Shown here: one piece after another, positions 52,085 to 60,224 of the stretch | Layout: the number at the start of each line of letters is the position of its first letter | How positions within the stretch are numbered: position 1 is the first letter of the stretch | Assembly: GCF_040219615.1 (NCBI RefSeq) | Contig: NZ_JAVJSE010000041.1 | Coordinates: 372,001 to 436,000 of the forward strand | Length of the DNA: 64,000 nucleotides | Source: Thalassobaculum_A sp040219615 | GTDB taxonomy: Bacteria; Pseudomonadota; Alphaproteobacteria; Thalassobaculales; Thalassobaculaceae | Reading direction: 5' to 3' | Program-made: the position numbers and the translations under genes | The notes under the pieces: model-generated | Seen by the model: only the letters and a program-made list of their open reading frames with translations | The model's database searches: none | Told to the model about the DNA's origin: nothing

Positions 52085-53838
52085 TCACGCAGCTCCTCGA
52101 CCGGCTGCACGCCCATCACCGAAAGCCCCGAGGCCACCACGGTCGCGGTCGCCCTGACGAGCGCCAGCCGGGCCAGCGTGGTCTCGGCGTCGTCGGCCAG
52201 GATGAACCGCAGCCGTGCCTCCTCCTTGCCCTTGTTCCACAGCCCGTGAAAGGCGGCGGCAACCTCGCCCAGGTAGAAGGCGACCCGATGCGGCTCATGC
52301 GCGTCGGCCGCGCTCTCCACCAGTCGCGGCCAACCGGCCAGAAGCTTGATCAGACCAAGCTCGTCCGGGTCGGTCAAGGAAGCCAGCGAGGCCTTGGCCA
52401 GCGCGGCGTCCGACAGGTCGCGGCCGGGCAGCGCCTCGCCGGCGTGGCGAATCACCGAGGTCGCCCGGGCATGGGCGTACTGCACGTAGAACACCGGGTT
52501 GTCCCGGCTCTGTTCGCGGACCTTCTGGTAGTCGAACTCCAGGGTCTGGTCGTTGCGCCGGGTCAGCATGATGAACCGCACCACGTCAGGGCCGACCGCC
52601 TCCAGCACGTCGCGCAGGGTGACGAAGGTCCCGGCCCGCTTCGACATCCGGACCGGCTTGCCGCCGTCGAACAGGTGCACCAGTTGGCAGAGCTTCACGT
52701 CCAGGCTGCCCTCGCCGCCGGTGATCGCCGTGACCGCCGCCTTCATGCGCTTGACGTAGCCGCCGTGATCGGCGCCCAGCACGTCGATCAGTTCCTCCGA
52801 GCCGCGCAGGAACTTGTCGTGGTGATAGGCGATGTCGTTGGCGAAATAGGTCCAGGAGCCGTCCGACTTCTTCAGCGGGCGGTCGACGTCGTCGCCGAAG
52901 TCGCTGGCCTTGAACAGCAGCTGCGGGCGCGGCTCCCAGTCGTCCGGAGCCTTGCCCTTCGGCGGTTCCAGCACCCCGGTGTAGACCAGCCCGCGGGCCT
53001 CCAGCGTGTCGAACGCGCGCTGTACCGCGCCGGCCTCGACCAGGGCGCGCTCAGACGAGAACACGTCGAAGCGGATTCCCATGTCGAGCAGGTCGCGCTT
53101 GATGTCGGCGACCATCAGATCGACGGCCCGGGCCCGGAACACCTCGAGCCACTCGGCCTCCGGCTTGCCGACCCAGCGGTCGCCATCGGCGTCGGCGATC
53201 GCCTGGCCGACGTCCTTGAGGTACTCGCCCGGATACTGACCCTCGGGGAACGCCCCGATGTCCTCGCCCAACGCCTCGCGATAGCGGAGATGGGCGGACC
53301 GCGCCAGGGTCTCGACCTGGGCGCCGGCGTCGTTGATGTAGTATTCGCGGGTCACCGCGAACCCGGCCTTCTCCAGCAGCGCCGCCAGGGCGTCGCCGAA
53401 CACCGCGCCACGGGCGTGGGCGGCATGCAGCGGGCCGGTCGGATTGGCCGAAACGTACTCCACGTTGACCCGCCGGCCGGCGCCGGCCGGCGAGTTGCCG
53501 TAGTCGGGCCCGGCCGCGAGGATGGCCGCGACCTCCTGCAGCCAGACCGCCGGCGCGATCCGCAGGTTGATGAAGCCCGGCCCCGCCACCTCGGCGGCGT
53601 CGACCTCCGGCAGGGCGGCCAGCACCTCGGCCAGCGGCCCGGCGATGGCCCGCGGGTTGCTGCCGACCGGCTTGGCCAGCAGCATGGCGGCGTTGGTGGA
53701 GATGTCGCCATGGCTCGGGTCGCGCGGCGGCTCCACCGTCACACGCTCGAACGGCAACCCCTCCGGCCAGCCCTCGCGCTTCGCCAGGGCTTCCAGTGCT
53801 GCCTGAATCTTCTCTCGGAACTGATTGAATACGTTCAT
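52081..53838 (-). CDS. argS: Arginyl-tRNA synthetase
   Basis: Class I synthetase that charges tRNA-Arg. The 585-residue protein has the N-terminal Add-1 domain (about 1-100), SANPTGPLHAAHARGA, where HAAH stands in place of the class I HIGH signature, and GGKPVRMSKRAGTFVTL, the KMSKS equivalent. The C-terminal helical anticodon-binding domain contains VQYAHARATSVIR. The start ATG 53838 was chosen over an open upstream extension. dgt, often found upstream of argS in relatives, is not there. Confidence 0.95.
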   Translation of the reverse strand: MNVFNQFREKIQAALEALAKREGWPEGLPFERVTVEPPRDPSHGDISTNAAMLLAKPVGSNPRAIAGPLAEVLAALPEVDAAEVAGPGFINLRIAPAVWLQEVAAILAAGPDYGNSPAGAGRRVNVEYVSANPTGPLHAAHARGAVFGDALAALLEKAGFAVTREYYINDAGAQVETLARSAHLRYREALGEDIGAFPEGQYPGEYLKDVGQAIADADGDRWVGKPEAEWLEVFRARAVDLMVADIKRDLLDMGIRFDVFSSERALVEAGAVQRAFDTLEARGLVYTGVLEPPKGKAPDDWEPRPQLLFKASDFGDDVDRPLKKSDGSWTYFANDIAYHHDKFLRGSEELIDVLGADHGGYVKRMKAAVTAITGGEGSLDVKLCQLVHLFDGGKPVRMSKRAGTFVTLRDVLEAVGPDVVRFIMLTRRNDQTLEFDYQKVREQSRDNPVFYVQYAHARATSVIRHAGEALPGRDLSDAALAKASLASLTDPDELGLIKLLAGWPRLVESAADAHEPHRVAFYLGEVAAAFHGLWNKGKEEARLRFILADDAETTLARLALVRATATVVASGLSVMGVQPVEELRE

Positions 53839-53850
53839 CGTAGTGCGGTG

Positions 53851-53879
53851 ATCATACCATGGCGAGTCGGCCCTGTCGC
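53851..53879 (-). promoter_or_regulatory. Promoter of argS operon
   Basis: On the reverse strand GCGACA (53879-53874) and TATGAT (53856-53851) are 17 bases apart. The start would be only about 6 bases before the argS ATG, so the leader is very short. Confidence 0.4.
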
Positions 53880-54009
53880 GCACCGAGCGGTCGGCGCGGC
53901 CCCGACCCGGTCCGGGACCGGCGATTCGGGCACCTCGGCGCGGCGGGCGGGCGGCGCAAGGCGCGCGGACCCTACCCGCTCGCCCTGGCCACAGCAACGC
54001 GAAAGCGCG

Positions 54010-54038
54010 TTGAATGGGGCACCGGCGCGACTTATATG
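54010..54038 (+). promoter_or_regulatory. Promoter of erpA
   Basis: TTGAAT (54010-54015) and TATATG (54033-54038) are separated by 17 bases, with about 33 bases of leader before the erpA ATG. Confidence 0.5.
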
Positions 54039-54077
54039 CGATGATCGTGGACGAGCAGCCATCAACGGAGCCTGGAC

Positions 54078-54434
54078 ATGCCTGACGCCGATCTGCAGGA
54101 CCGCCGCTTCTCGGTCACCGAGAACGCCGCCCGGCGCATCGCCGCGTTGCGCCGGGACGAGCCGGCCGGCGCCGCGCTGATGATGCGAGTGGCGGTGCTC
54201 GGCGGCGGCTGCTCGGGCTTCCAGTACAAGTTCGATTTCGACGACACCGTCAACGACGACGACCACGTGTTCGAGCGCGACGGCGTGAAGGTCCTGGTCG
54301 ACGACGTCTCGCTCGACCTGCTGTCGGGCGCCCAGCTCGACTACAAGGACGAGCTGATCGGCTCGTATTTCGCGGTCGAGAATCCCAACGCCACCGCCTC
54401 CTGTGGCTGCGGCACGTCGTTCTCGATCGGCTGA
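54078..54434 (+). CDS. erpA: A-type iron-sulfur cluster carrier (ErpA-like)
   Basis: A 118-residue HesB/IscA-family protein that delivers Fe-S clusters to apo-enzymes. The three cluster cysteines are Cys45 (GGGCSGFQY), Cys109 and Cys111 (SCGCGTSFSI). The start MPDADLQDRRFSVTENAARRI is normal. It is divergent from argS, a frequent arrangement in alphaproteobacteria, and 78 bases upstream of xth. It could equally be named IscA; the lack of neighbouring isc or suf genes favours ErpA. Confidence 0.9.
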   Translation: MPDADLQDRRFSVTENAARRIAALRRDEPAGAALMMRVAVLGGGCSGFQYKFDFDDTVNDDDHVFERDGVKVLVDDVSLDLLSGAQLDYKDELIGSYFAVENPNATASCGCGTSFSIG

Positions 54435-54512
54435 TCGCCCGGTCGGCCGGCTCCGGGTTGACCCGGGGGGTCGGCGTGGCACGATGCGGTCCCGCCACCG
54501 GAGGCCGCCCCC

Positions 54513-55307
54513 GTGAAGATCGCCAGCTGGAACGTCAACTCCATCAAGGCCCGGCTCGACAACGTCCTGGACTGGCTGAAGGCCGCCCAGCCCGACGTCG
54601 TGCTGCTGCAGGAGATCAAGACCGTCGACGACGGCTTCCCGCAGCTCGAGATCCAGGGGCTCGGCTACGAGTGCGCCGTGCACGGCCAGAAGTCGTACAA
54701 CGGCGTCGCCATCCTTTCGAGGATCGGGCTGTCGGACGTGCGTTGCCGGCTCGACGGTGACGACGCGGACGAGCAGGCCCGCTACATCGAGGCGACGGTC
54801 GGGGCGGACGGGACCGGCGGCGGCGTCCGGGTGGCCTCGATCTACCTGCCGAACGGCAATCCGGTCGACAGCGACAAGTTCGGCTACAAGCTGGCCTGGA
54901 TGCGGCGCCTGAAGGCGCATGCCGCCGCGCTGATCGAGAGCGAGCGGCCGGTGGTGCTGGGCGGCGACTACAACGTGATCCCGACCGAAGACGACGTGCA
55001 CGACCCGGCGGCCTGGGCCGGCGACGCACTGTTCCGGCCGGAGACCCGCGCCGCGTTCCGCGAGCTCATGTGGCTCGGCTACACCGACGCGTTCCGGGCG
55101 ATCGACCCGACCCCGCACAAATACACGTTCTGGGACTATCAGGGCGGCGCCTGGCAGCGCGACGAGGGCATCCGGATCGACCACCTGCTGCTGTCGCCGC
55201 GGGCCGCCGACCGCCTGACCGGCGCCGGCATCGATACCGCGCCCCGGGCCAAGCCGAAGGCCAGCGACCACACCCCGGTCTGGTGCGAGCTCCGCGAGGC
55301 GGCCTGA
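54513..55307 (+). CDS. xth: Exodeoxyribonuclease III
   Basis: Xth is an AP endonuclease and 3'-5' exonuclease in base-excision repair. The 264-residue protein shows WNVNSIKARL, the metal glutamate in LLQEIK, VASIYLPNGN, GGDYNVIPTEDDVHDP and the catalytic DHTPVW at the end. The GTG start fits with MKIASWNVNS. Its stop overlaps the next start by one base (TGATG). Confidence 0.95.
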   Translation: MKIASWNVNSIKARLDNVLDWLKAAQPDVVLLQEIKTVDDGFPQLEIQGLGYECAVHGQKSYNGVAILSRIGLSDVRCRLDGDDADEQARYIEATVGADGTGGGVRVASIYLPNGNPVDSDKFGYKLAWMRRLKAHAAALIESERPVVLGGDYNVIPTEDDVHDPAAWAGDALFRPETRAAFRELMWLGYTDAFRAIDPTPHKYTFWDYQGGAWQRDEGIRIDHLLLSPRAADRLTGAGIDTAPRAKPKASDHTPVWCELREAA

Positions 55308-56179
55308 TGGACGGGGCGCTGGAAGGCGGCTGCCTGTGCGGCCGGACCCGCTGGCGGGCCGAGGGGCCGGTGCTGCACCGGGTGCACTGCCACTGCAGCC
55401 TGTGCCGAAAGGGCTCCGGCGCGGTCGAGGTCCCCTGGATCACCGTCGAGCGCCGGCATTTCGCCTGGTCCGGCGAGCCGCCGGCACTGTATCGCTCCTC
55501 CGCCAAGGGCGAGCGGAGCTTCTGCCCGGTGTGCGGCGCCAAGCTGACCTTCGTGCATGACGACGTGCCGGACGACGTGGACATCGCCGTCGGCGCGCTC
55601 GACGACGTCGAGGCCGGCTATCCCCTCACCCAGATCCACGGCGAGAGCCGGATCGCCTGGCTGTCGGTCGACCCGCATCTGGGGTTCCGCCCGGGCGAGG
55701 ATTCCGGTCCGCCGGTCACCGACCCGCCGCCGGTCCCGGCCGGCGCGGTCCTGGAGGGTGGCTGCCTGTGCGGCGGCTTCCGCTACGCGGTGACCGGGCC
55801 GCCGACCCACAGCGGCCTCTGCCACTGCGGCACCTGCCGGCGCGCCACCGGCGGGCTGGCCGCCGCCTGGGCGATCTGGCCGCGCGAGCGCTATCGCGAC
55901 AACGGCGGGACGACCGTGGCGTGGAGCGCCTCCGAGCGCGGCGTGCGGCGGTTCTGCCCGACCTGCGGCGCCAGCGTCGTCTGCGACTTCGCGCACCGCC
56001 CGGACCTCGTGGAAGTCATGACCGCCGGGCTGGACGACCCGCATGCCGTGGCGCCCGAAGGTCACGGTTTCGCGGCCGAAGCCCCGTCCTGGCTGGCGAT
56101 CGGCGACGACCGCCCCCGGTGGCCGGGCCGGCCCGGCAAGGGAGAACCGGATCCCGGCCTCATTCGCCACCGGCCCTGA
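55307..56179 (+). CDS. Tandem GFA (CENP-V) domain protein
   Basis: A 290-residue protein with two copies of the GFA/CENP-V zinc domain. The first (about 1-125) has GGCLCGRTRW, CHCSLCRKGSG and SFCPVCGAKL. The second (about 145-265) has GGCLCGGFRY, CHCGTCRRATGG and FCPTCGASV. Each therefore keeps all expected cysteine pairs. The family includes S-hydroxymethyl-glutathione synthase, but most members have no proven activity. Most GFA proteins have one domain; this fusion is unusual. It is coupled to xth. Confidence 0.86.
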   Translation: MDGALEGGCLCGRTRWRAEGPVLHRVHCHCSLCRKGSGAVEVPWITVERRHFAWSGEPPALYRSSAKGERSFCPVCGAKLTFVHDDVPDDVDIAVGALDDVEAGYPLTQIHGESRIAWLSVDPHLGFRPGEDSGPPVTDPPPVPAGAVLEGGCLCGGFRYAVTGPPTHSGLCHCGTCRRATGGLAAAWAIWPRERYRDNGGTTVAWSASERGVRRFCPTCGASVVCDFAHRPDLVEVMTAGLDDPHAVAPEGHGFAAEAPSWLAIGDDRPRWPGRPGKGEPDPGLIRHRP

Positions 56180-56219
56180 GGCCGGCTCGGCAGCACGCCG
56201 GCAATCGTTCGGCGGACCG

Positions 56220-57740
56220 CTACAGCGCGCCGGCGCTGCCGCGCCAGACCGGGCCGTTCGGCGACAGCCGCACCCCGGGCCGCAGCCGGTGCCAGGGCAG
56301 TTGTGCCGGATCGGCGACCATCGGGCCGGGCGCCGCCGCCACCAGGATGGCCTCGGCGATCGGCGTGAAGTCGGCCCGGAAATGCACCGACGACTTGTTG
56401 ACCAGGATCGCCTGCTCGGTCGGCTCGATGCCGACGAAGCGGTACAGCGCCTGGTCGGCCATCTGCACCTTGTTCGACGCCACGGCGATCCGCACCCCGC
56501 CGATCCGCAGGCAGGCCGAAGGGCCGAGGGTCATGCGGGCGTTGCGGTAGAACGGCCCGGTGCCGGTGGTGTTGCCGTCGTGCAGCGCCTCGACCACGAA
56601 CCGACCGTGGAACGGCGAGTCGCCGGGGATCCCGGAATGCCCGCCCAGCGCGATTTCGATGCTGGCACCGACTCCGGCGGCGTGCGCCGCCCGGGCGGCG
56701 GCGGGGTCGATGATCAGGCCGATCGCGGCGCGCTCGATCCCGGCCGCGACCAGCGCCCGCAGCATGCCGGTGGTGTCGCTGTTGCCGCCGGCGCCGGGAT
56801 TGTCCTGGGTGTCGGCGATCACCACCGGCTTCGCGGCTCCGGCCGACAGCCGAACCGCTTCGGCGACCGCCTCGTCCGGCTGGTAGATCCGGCCGGCGAA
56901 GGCCGGCTCGTGGCCGGCGACGTCCGCAGCCACCGCGTCGGCAGCACGGTCGGCATCGGCCTGGGTCGACCCGTAGGCCAGCACCGTCGGCCCGCAATCG
57001 GCGATGTCGGCAGCCGGGAATCCCGGCAGGTAGGAGGCCGTCCAGACCCCGCCGGTCTCCAGCGCCGCCATCCGGTCGTAGATCGGGCCCGACGGATCGG
57101 CCATCGTGCACTGCCAGGACAAGGGGATCAGAAAATCCAGCTGTCGGAATGCTTTGAATGGCACTCCCTCACCTAGAACCTTATCGAGCACTACCGCCGT
57201 CCGGCGCCCGGTGTCGGCCATGTCGATATGCGGATAGGTCTTGTAGGCGACCAAGGCGGTGGCCGCCTCGAAGCAGGCCCGGGTGATGTTGCCGTGCAGG
57301 TCGAGCGAGGCGACCAGCGGCAGGTCCGGGCCGATCACCGCGCGCACCCGGCGCAGCAACTCGCCCTCGCCGTCCTCGTGGCTCTCGGTGACCATGGCGC
57401 CGTGCAGGCACAAATACACCGCGTCCAGCGGGCCGGCCGCCAGCGCGTCGCGCAGGCCCTGGACGATCAGGCTGGATATCCGGTCGAAGGCGTCGTCGGT
57501 GACCTCGGCCGAGGGGGCGGCGGCGGCCCAGGTGGTCGGCACCAGGTCGTGGCCGGCGGCCCGGGCGGCCTCGATGAAGCCGGCGACCGAGATGTTGATG
57601 CCCTGCACCGCCTCGAACAGCGCCGGGCCGCTGACCAGCGCCGGCCAGCCGCCGCCGCGGGTGAACGCGTCGTAGCCCGCCTTGGTCGGCGCGAAGGTGT
57701 TGGTCTCGTGCTGAAAGCCGCCGATCGCTATGCGGGCCAT
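56220..57740 (-). CDS. M81 family metallopeptidase, MlrC-like
   Basis: A 506-residue protein of the microcystinase C (MlrC) family. Conserved blocks are GGFQHETNTFAPTKA, YLCLHGAMVTES, SLDLHGNIT with a probable zinc ligand, YKTYPHIDMADTG, and DNPGAGGNSDTTG in the C-terminal half. MlrC cleaves linearised microcystin fragments, but most relatives occur in organisms that do not degrade toxin and probably hydrolyse other peptides or amides. A small membrane-protein gene ends 8 bases upstream of its start. Confidence 0.88.
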   Translation of the reverse strand: MARIAIGGFQHETNTFAPTKAGYDAFTRGGGWPALVSGPALFEAVQGINISVAGFIEAARAAGHDLVPTTWAAAAPSAEVTDDAFDRISSLIVQGLRDALAAGPLDAVYLCLHGAMVTESHEDGEGELLRRVRAVIGPDLPLVASLDLHGNITRACFEAATALVAYKTYPHIDMADTGRRTAVVLDKVLGEGVPFKAFRQLDFLIPLSWQCTMADPSGPIYDRMAALETGGVWTASYLPGFPAADIADCGPTVLAYGSTQADADRAADAVAADVAGHEPAFAGRIYQPDEAVAEAVRLSAGAAKPVVIADTQDNPGAGGNSDTTGMLRALVAAGIERAAIGLIIDPAAARAAHAAGVGASIEIALGGHSGIPGDSPFHGRFVVEALHDGNTTGTGPFYRNARMTLGPSACLRIGGVRIAVASNKVQMADQALYRFVGIEPTEQAILVNKSSVHFRADFTPIAEAILVAAAPGPMVADPAQLPWHRLRPGVRLSPNGPVWRGSAGAL

Positions 57741-57748
57741 GGTCGGAC

Positions 57749-57958
57749 CTATCGGTTGACGCCTGCCCAGTGGCGCAGGCCGGCGCCGAGGTTGTCGAGG
57801 ACCCGGCCGTCGGAGAGCAGCGGGAACGCCGCCAGGCCGAGCAGGAGAACCAGGGCGAGCGCAACCAGCGATGCCCTGCGGTCGAGGGGCGCGGGATCGA
57901 CGTCGCGCGCCGGGCCCGGCCGTCTTCTGTGGAACGTACGGCGGTCAGGGAGCCGCAT
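57749..57958 (-). CDS. Small single-span membrane protein, hypothetical
   Basis: A 69-residue frame from ATG 57958. It has an Arg-rich N terminus (MRLPDRRTFHRRRPGP), one strong hydrophobic segment (about 31-47, LVALALVLLLGLAAFPL) and a short polar end. The basic side suggests an N-in orientation. It precedes the MlrC-like gene by 8 bases on the same strand. The rest of 57959-58153 is non-coding with no recognised signal. No family was recognised. Confidence 0.45.
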   Translation of the reverse strand: MRLPDRRTFHRRRPGPARDVDPAPLDRRASLVALALVLLLGLAAFPLLSDGRVLDNLGAGLRHWAGVNR

Positions 57959-58153
57959 CGACACGGGATTCGAGGGCAGACATGAGGATACCGGAAGGAG
58001 ATGTGTCTCCGTTCCGGTCGAGTGTAGCCGGGCCCCGGCGGCCGGCGCAACGCGGCCGGCGGCCAATTCCGGTTTCCGGCGCCGCGCCGATTCGGCATGG
58101 TATCGGGCAACGCCGGACCCCGTCGGCGCGCGGACCCATGCAAGGGGATGGAA

Positions 58154-58768
58154 ATGGAACTCTCGGCCCTGCTCGTCTTTGCCGGCGCGCTGCTGCTCGC
58201 CGCCGGCTCGCCCGGACCCAGCCTGGCCGCCCTGGTCGCACAGGTGCTGGCCCGCGGCGCCCGCAGCGTGCTGCCCTTCGTGATCGCCATGTGGGTCGGC
58301 GAGGCGTTGTGGCTGTCCTTCGCGGTGTTCGGCCTGGTCCTGATCGCCGAGACCCTGCACGGGCTGTTCGTGATCGTGAAATACGCCGGGGTCGGCTATC
58401 TGGCCTGGCTGGCCTGGAAGATGTGGACGGCGCCGACCGGCCACGAGGCGCTGCCGGACACCCGGGGCGAGCGGCCGTGGCGGATGTTCCTGGCCGGCCT
58501 GGCGGTGACCCTCGGCAATCCGAAGATCATGGTGTTCTATCTGGCGCTGCTGCCGTCGATCATCGACCTGACCCGGGTCGGCCCGCTGGCCTGGGCCGAG
58601 CTGGTCGCCACCATGCTGCTGGTGCTGGCGGTGATCGACTTCTTCTACCTCGGCCTGGCCGCCCGGCTGCGGGGCTTCGTCACCGATCCGGCCCGCCGCC
58701 GGGTGGCGAACCGAATCAGCGCGGTGGTCATGGGCAGTGCCGCCGCGGCGATCGCGGCGCGCTCCTAG
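58154..58768 (+). CDS. LysE/RhtB family amino-acid exporter
   Basis: A 204-residue protein with six membrane segments. It begins LVFAGALLLAAGSPGPSLAALVAQ, with the SPGP motif of LysE transporters, and has KYAGVGYLAWLAWKMW and AVTLGNPKIMVFYLALLP. The ATG at 58154 follows an AAGGGG site at the right distance; ATG 58148 is too close. The substrate is probably an amino acid or a related metabolite. Confidence 0.88.
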   Translation: MELSALLVFAGALLLAAGSPGPSLAALVAQVLARGARSVLPFVIAMWVGEALWLSFAVFGLVLIAETLHGLFVIVKYAGVGYLAWLAWKMWTAPTGHEALPDTRGERPWRMFLAGLAVTLGNPKIMVFYLALLPSIIDLTRVGPLAWAELVATMLLVLAVIDFFYLGLAARLRGFVTDPARRRVANRISAVVMGSAAAAIAARS

Positions 58769-58776
58769 GGGCCGGC

Positions 58777-59223
58777 ATGCGCCGCTGCCGCCCGTCCCCG
58801 ATCCCGGCGCTGCTGGCGCTGGCGGTCCTGTGCGCGGCCGGAACCGCCCGGGCCGACGAGCCATCTGTGATCGAGGGGCCGGCCGAGGTGGTGGACGGCG
58901 GCACCCTGGCGGTCGACAGCAGTACCGTGCGGCTGGCCGGGATCGTGGCGCCCGGGCCGCGCCAGAAATGCCTGGACGGCAACCTGCCGTGGCTGTGCGG
59001 GGCCGCCGCCCGCCAGTACCTGCGCGGCCTGGTCGGGGACCAAAGGGTCCGCTGCGAAATGCTCCGTCCCGGGATCGCCGAGTGCCGGGCCGGCGGGGCC
59101 GACCTGGGCGCGGCCATGGTGCGCGACGGCTGGGCGGTCACCGGACCGGACGGCGAGGCCTATGCCGGGCTGGAGCGGGAGGCCCGGGCCGCCAGGCGGG
59201 GCCTGTGGGAGAAGGCGCCCTAG
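58777..59223 (+). CDS. Secreted staphylococcal-nuclease-like protein, active site lost
   Basis: A 148-residue protein with a signal peptide (cleavage near residue 26, ARA-DE). The nuclease fold stretch is VVDGGTLAVDSSTVRLAGIVAPG. Compared with staphylococcal nuclease, Arg52 (Arg35) is kept, but Asp21, Asp40 and Glu43 positions are Gly42, Val57 and Gly60. Catalysis is therefore unlikely. Two extra cysteine pairs (Cys65/Cys74, Cys93/Cys103) could form disulfides. The C-terminal YAGLEREARAARRGLW is the usual nuclease end helix. It follows the LysE gene by 8 bases and converges on lysR. Confidence 0.8.
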   Translation: MRRCRPSPIPALLALAVLCAAGTARADEPSVIEGPAEVVDGGTLAVDSSTVRLAGIVAPGPRQKCLDGNLPWLCGAAARQYLRGLVGDQRVRCEMLRPGIAECRAGGADLGAAMVRDGWAVTGPDGEAYAGLEREARAARRGLWEKAP

Positions 59224-60128
59224 CAGCTCACTCCCGACCCGCGCCCGGCCCGACCCTCGCCCGGCCCGAGCTCGGCGCGGCGAAAGCAGTCGGCGATCCA
59301 CGCCATCGCGGCCCTCACCGAGGCGTTGCGCGACAGTTCCGGGCCGGTGATCACCCAGTAGTCGGCGCGCAGGGCCTCGATCGGAACGGACAGCCGCACG
59401 AGACCCGGCTGCGCGTCACCGAGGAAGCGCGGCAGCAGGGCGACCCCGACCCCGCCGACGGCGGCGGCGACCATCAGGTCGGTACGCATCAGCCGGGCCG
59501 CGGGAGGCCGCTCGCGCATCAGCGCGCGCAGCCAGCCCATGGTGACGTAGTGCTGCTGCTCCTCCACGAAGCCGAGCCACGGCAGGCTGGCCAGATCGGC
59601 CGGCTCCAACGGCACCGCCCGGTCGCTCGCGAAGCCGGGCGCGCCGTAGATCGCGCAGTCGATCGAGCCGACCCGCCTGGTCAGCCCGTCGCCGGCCGGC
59701 GGCAAGCCGTGGCGGACCAGGATCTCCGGCGCCCGGCCGGTGACGGCGGAGGCTTCCCCGGTGACCAGCAACTCGATCCGCGGACCGTCGTCGCCGGCGC
59801 CGAGTCCGCGGGCCAGCAACAGGGCCGACCAGTCGCCGGCGGCGATCCGCACGGTGTCGGCGAGCCGGTCGACCACGCCGTGCGACCGCCGCTCGAACCG
59901 CAGGGCGGCGGTCTCGACCGCCCGGGCCTCCGGCAGCAGCTCCGCCCCGGCCGCCGTCAGCCGGTGGCCGTCGCGGTCGCGCTCGAACAGCGGCAGGCCG
60001 AGATCGCTCTCCAGAGTCCGGAGCCGACGGGCGATGGTCGGCTGGGTGACGGCGAGCGTCTCCGCCGCCCGGCGCAGGCTACCGAGCTGGGCGACGGCCA
60101 GGAAGGCGCGGAGATCGTTCCAGTCCAT
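59220..60128 (-). CDS. LysR family transcriptional regulator
   Basis: A 302-residue regulator. The winged helix-turn-helix at the start reads DLRAFLAVAQLGSLRRAAETLAVTQPTIARRLRTLES, with the recognition helix near residues 28-44. The effector domain has the type 2 periplasmic-binding fold (LVTGEASAVTGRAPEILVR, then VAAAVGGVGVALLPRFL). It is divergent from an EamA transporter across 96 bases, which is the most likely target. Its stop and the upstream-strand stop share the palindrome CTAG. Confidence 0.9.
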   Translation of the reverse strand: MDWNDLRAFLAVAQLGSLRRAAETLAVTQPTIARRLRTLESDLGLPLFERDRDGHRLTAAGAELLPEARAVETAALRFERRSHGVVDRLADTVRIAAGDWSALLLARGLGAGDDGPRIELLVTGEASAVTGRAPEILVRHGLPPAGDGLTRRVGSIDCAIYGAPGFASDRAVPLEPADLASLPWLGFVEEQQHYVTMGWLRALMRERPPAARLMRTDLMVAAAVGGVGVALLPRFLGDAQPGLVRLSVPIEALRADYWVITGPELSRNASVRAAMAWIADCFRRAELGPGEGRAGRGSGVSC

Positions 60129-60157
60129 GTTACGAATAATTAACGATTGAACCCAAT

Positions 60158-60168
60158 TCGTGAAACGA
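60158..60168. promoter_or_regulatory. Possible LysR operator between lysR and the EamA gene
   Basis: TCGT-GAA-ACGA is an 11-base dyad in the AT-rich divergent region 60129-60224, where LysR regulators usually bind. The T-N11-A form is only approximate. Confidence 0.3.
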
Positions 60169-60224
60169 TTCTCAATCTCCGGCGCGGTATCGCTTGGCCG
60201 ATCCCATAGTGGCGGAGTCTTGCG

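Noticed and set aside
52246..54180. A frame of about 640 codons opposite argS
   Set aside because: Shadow of argS; it also runs through the argS and erpA promoters.
59218..59224. Special function of the CTAG shared by the two convergent stops
   Set aside because: A palindromic CTAG naturally provides TAG on both strands; no further signal supports a function.
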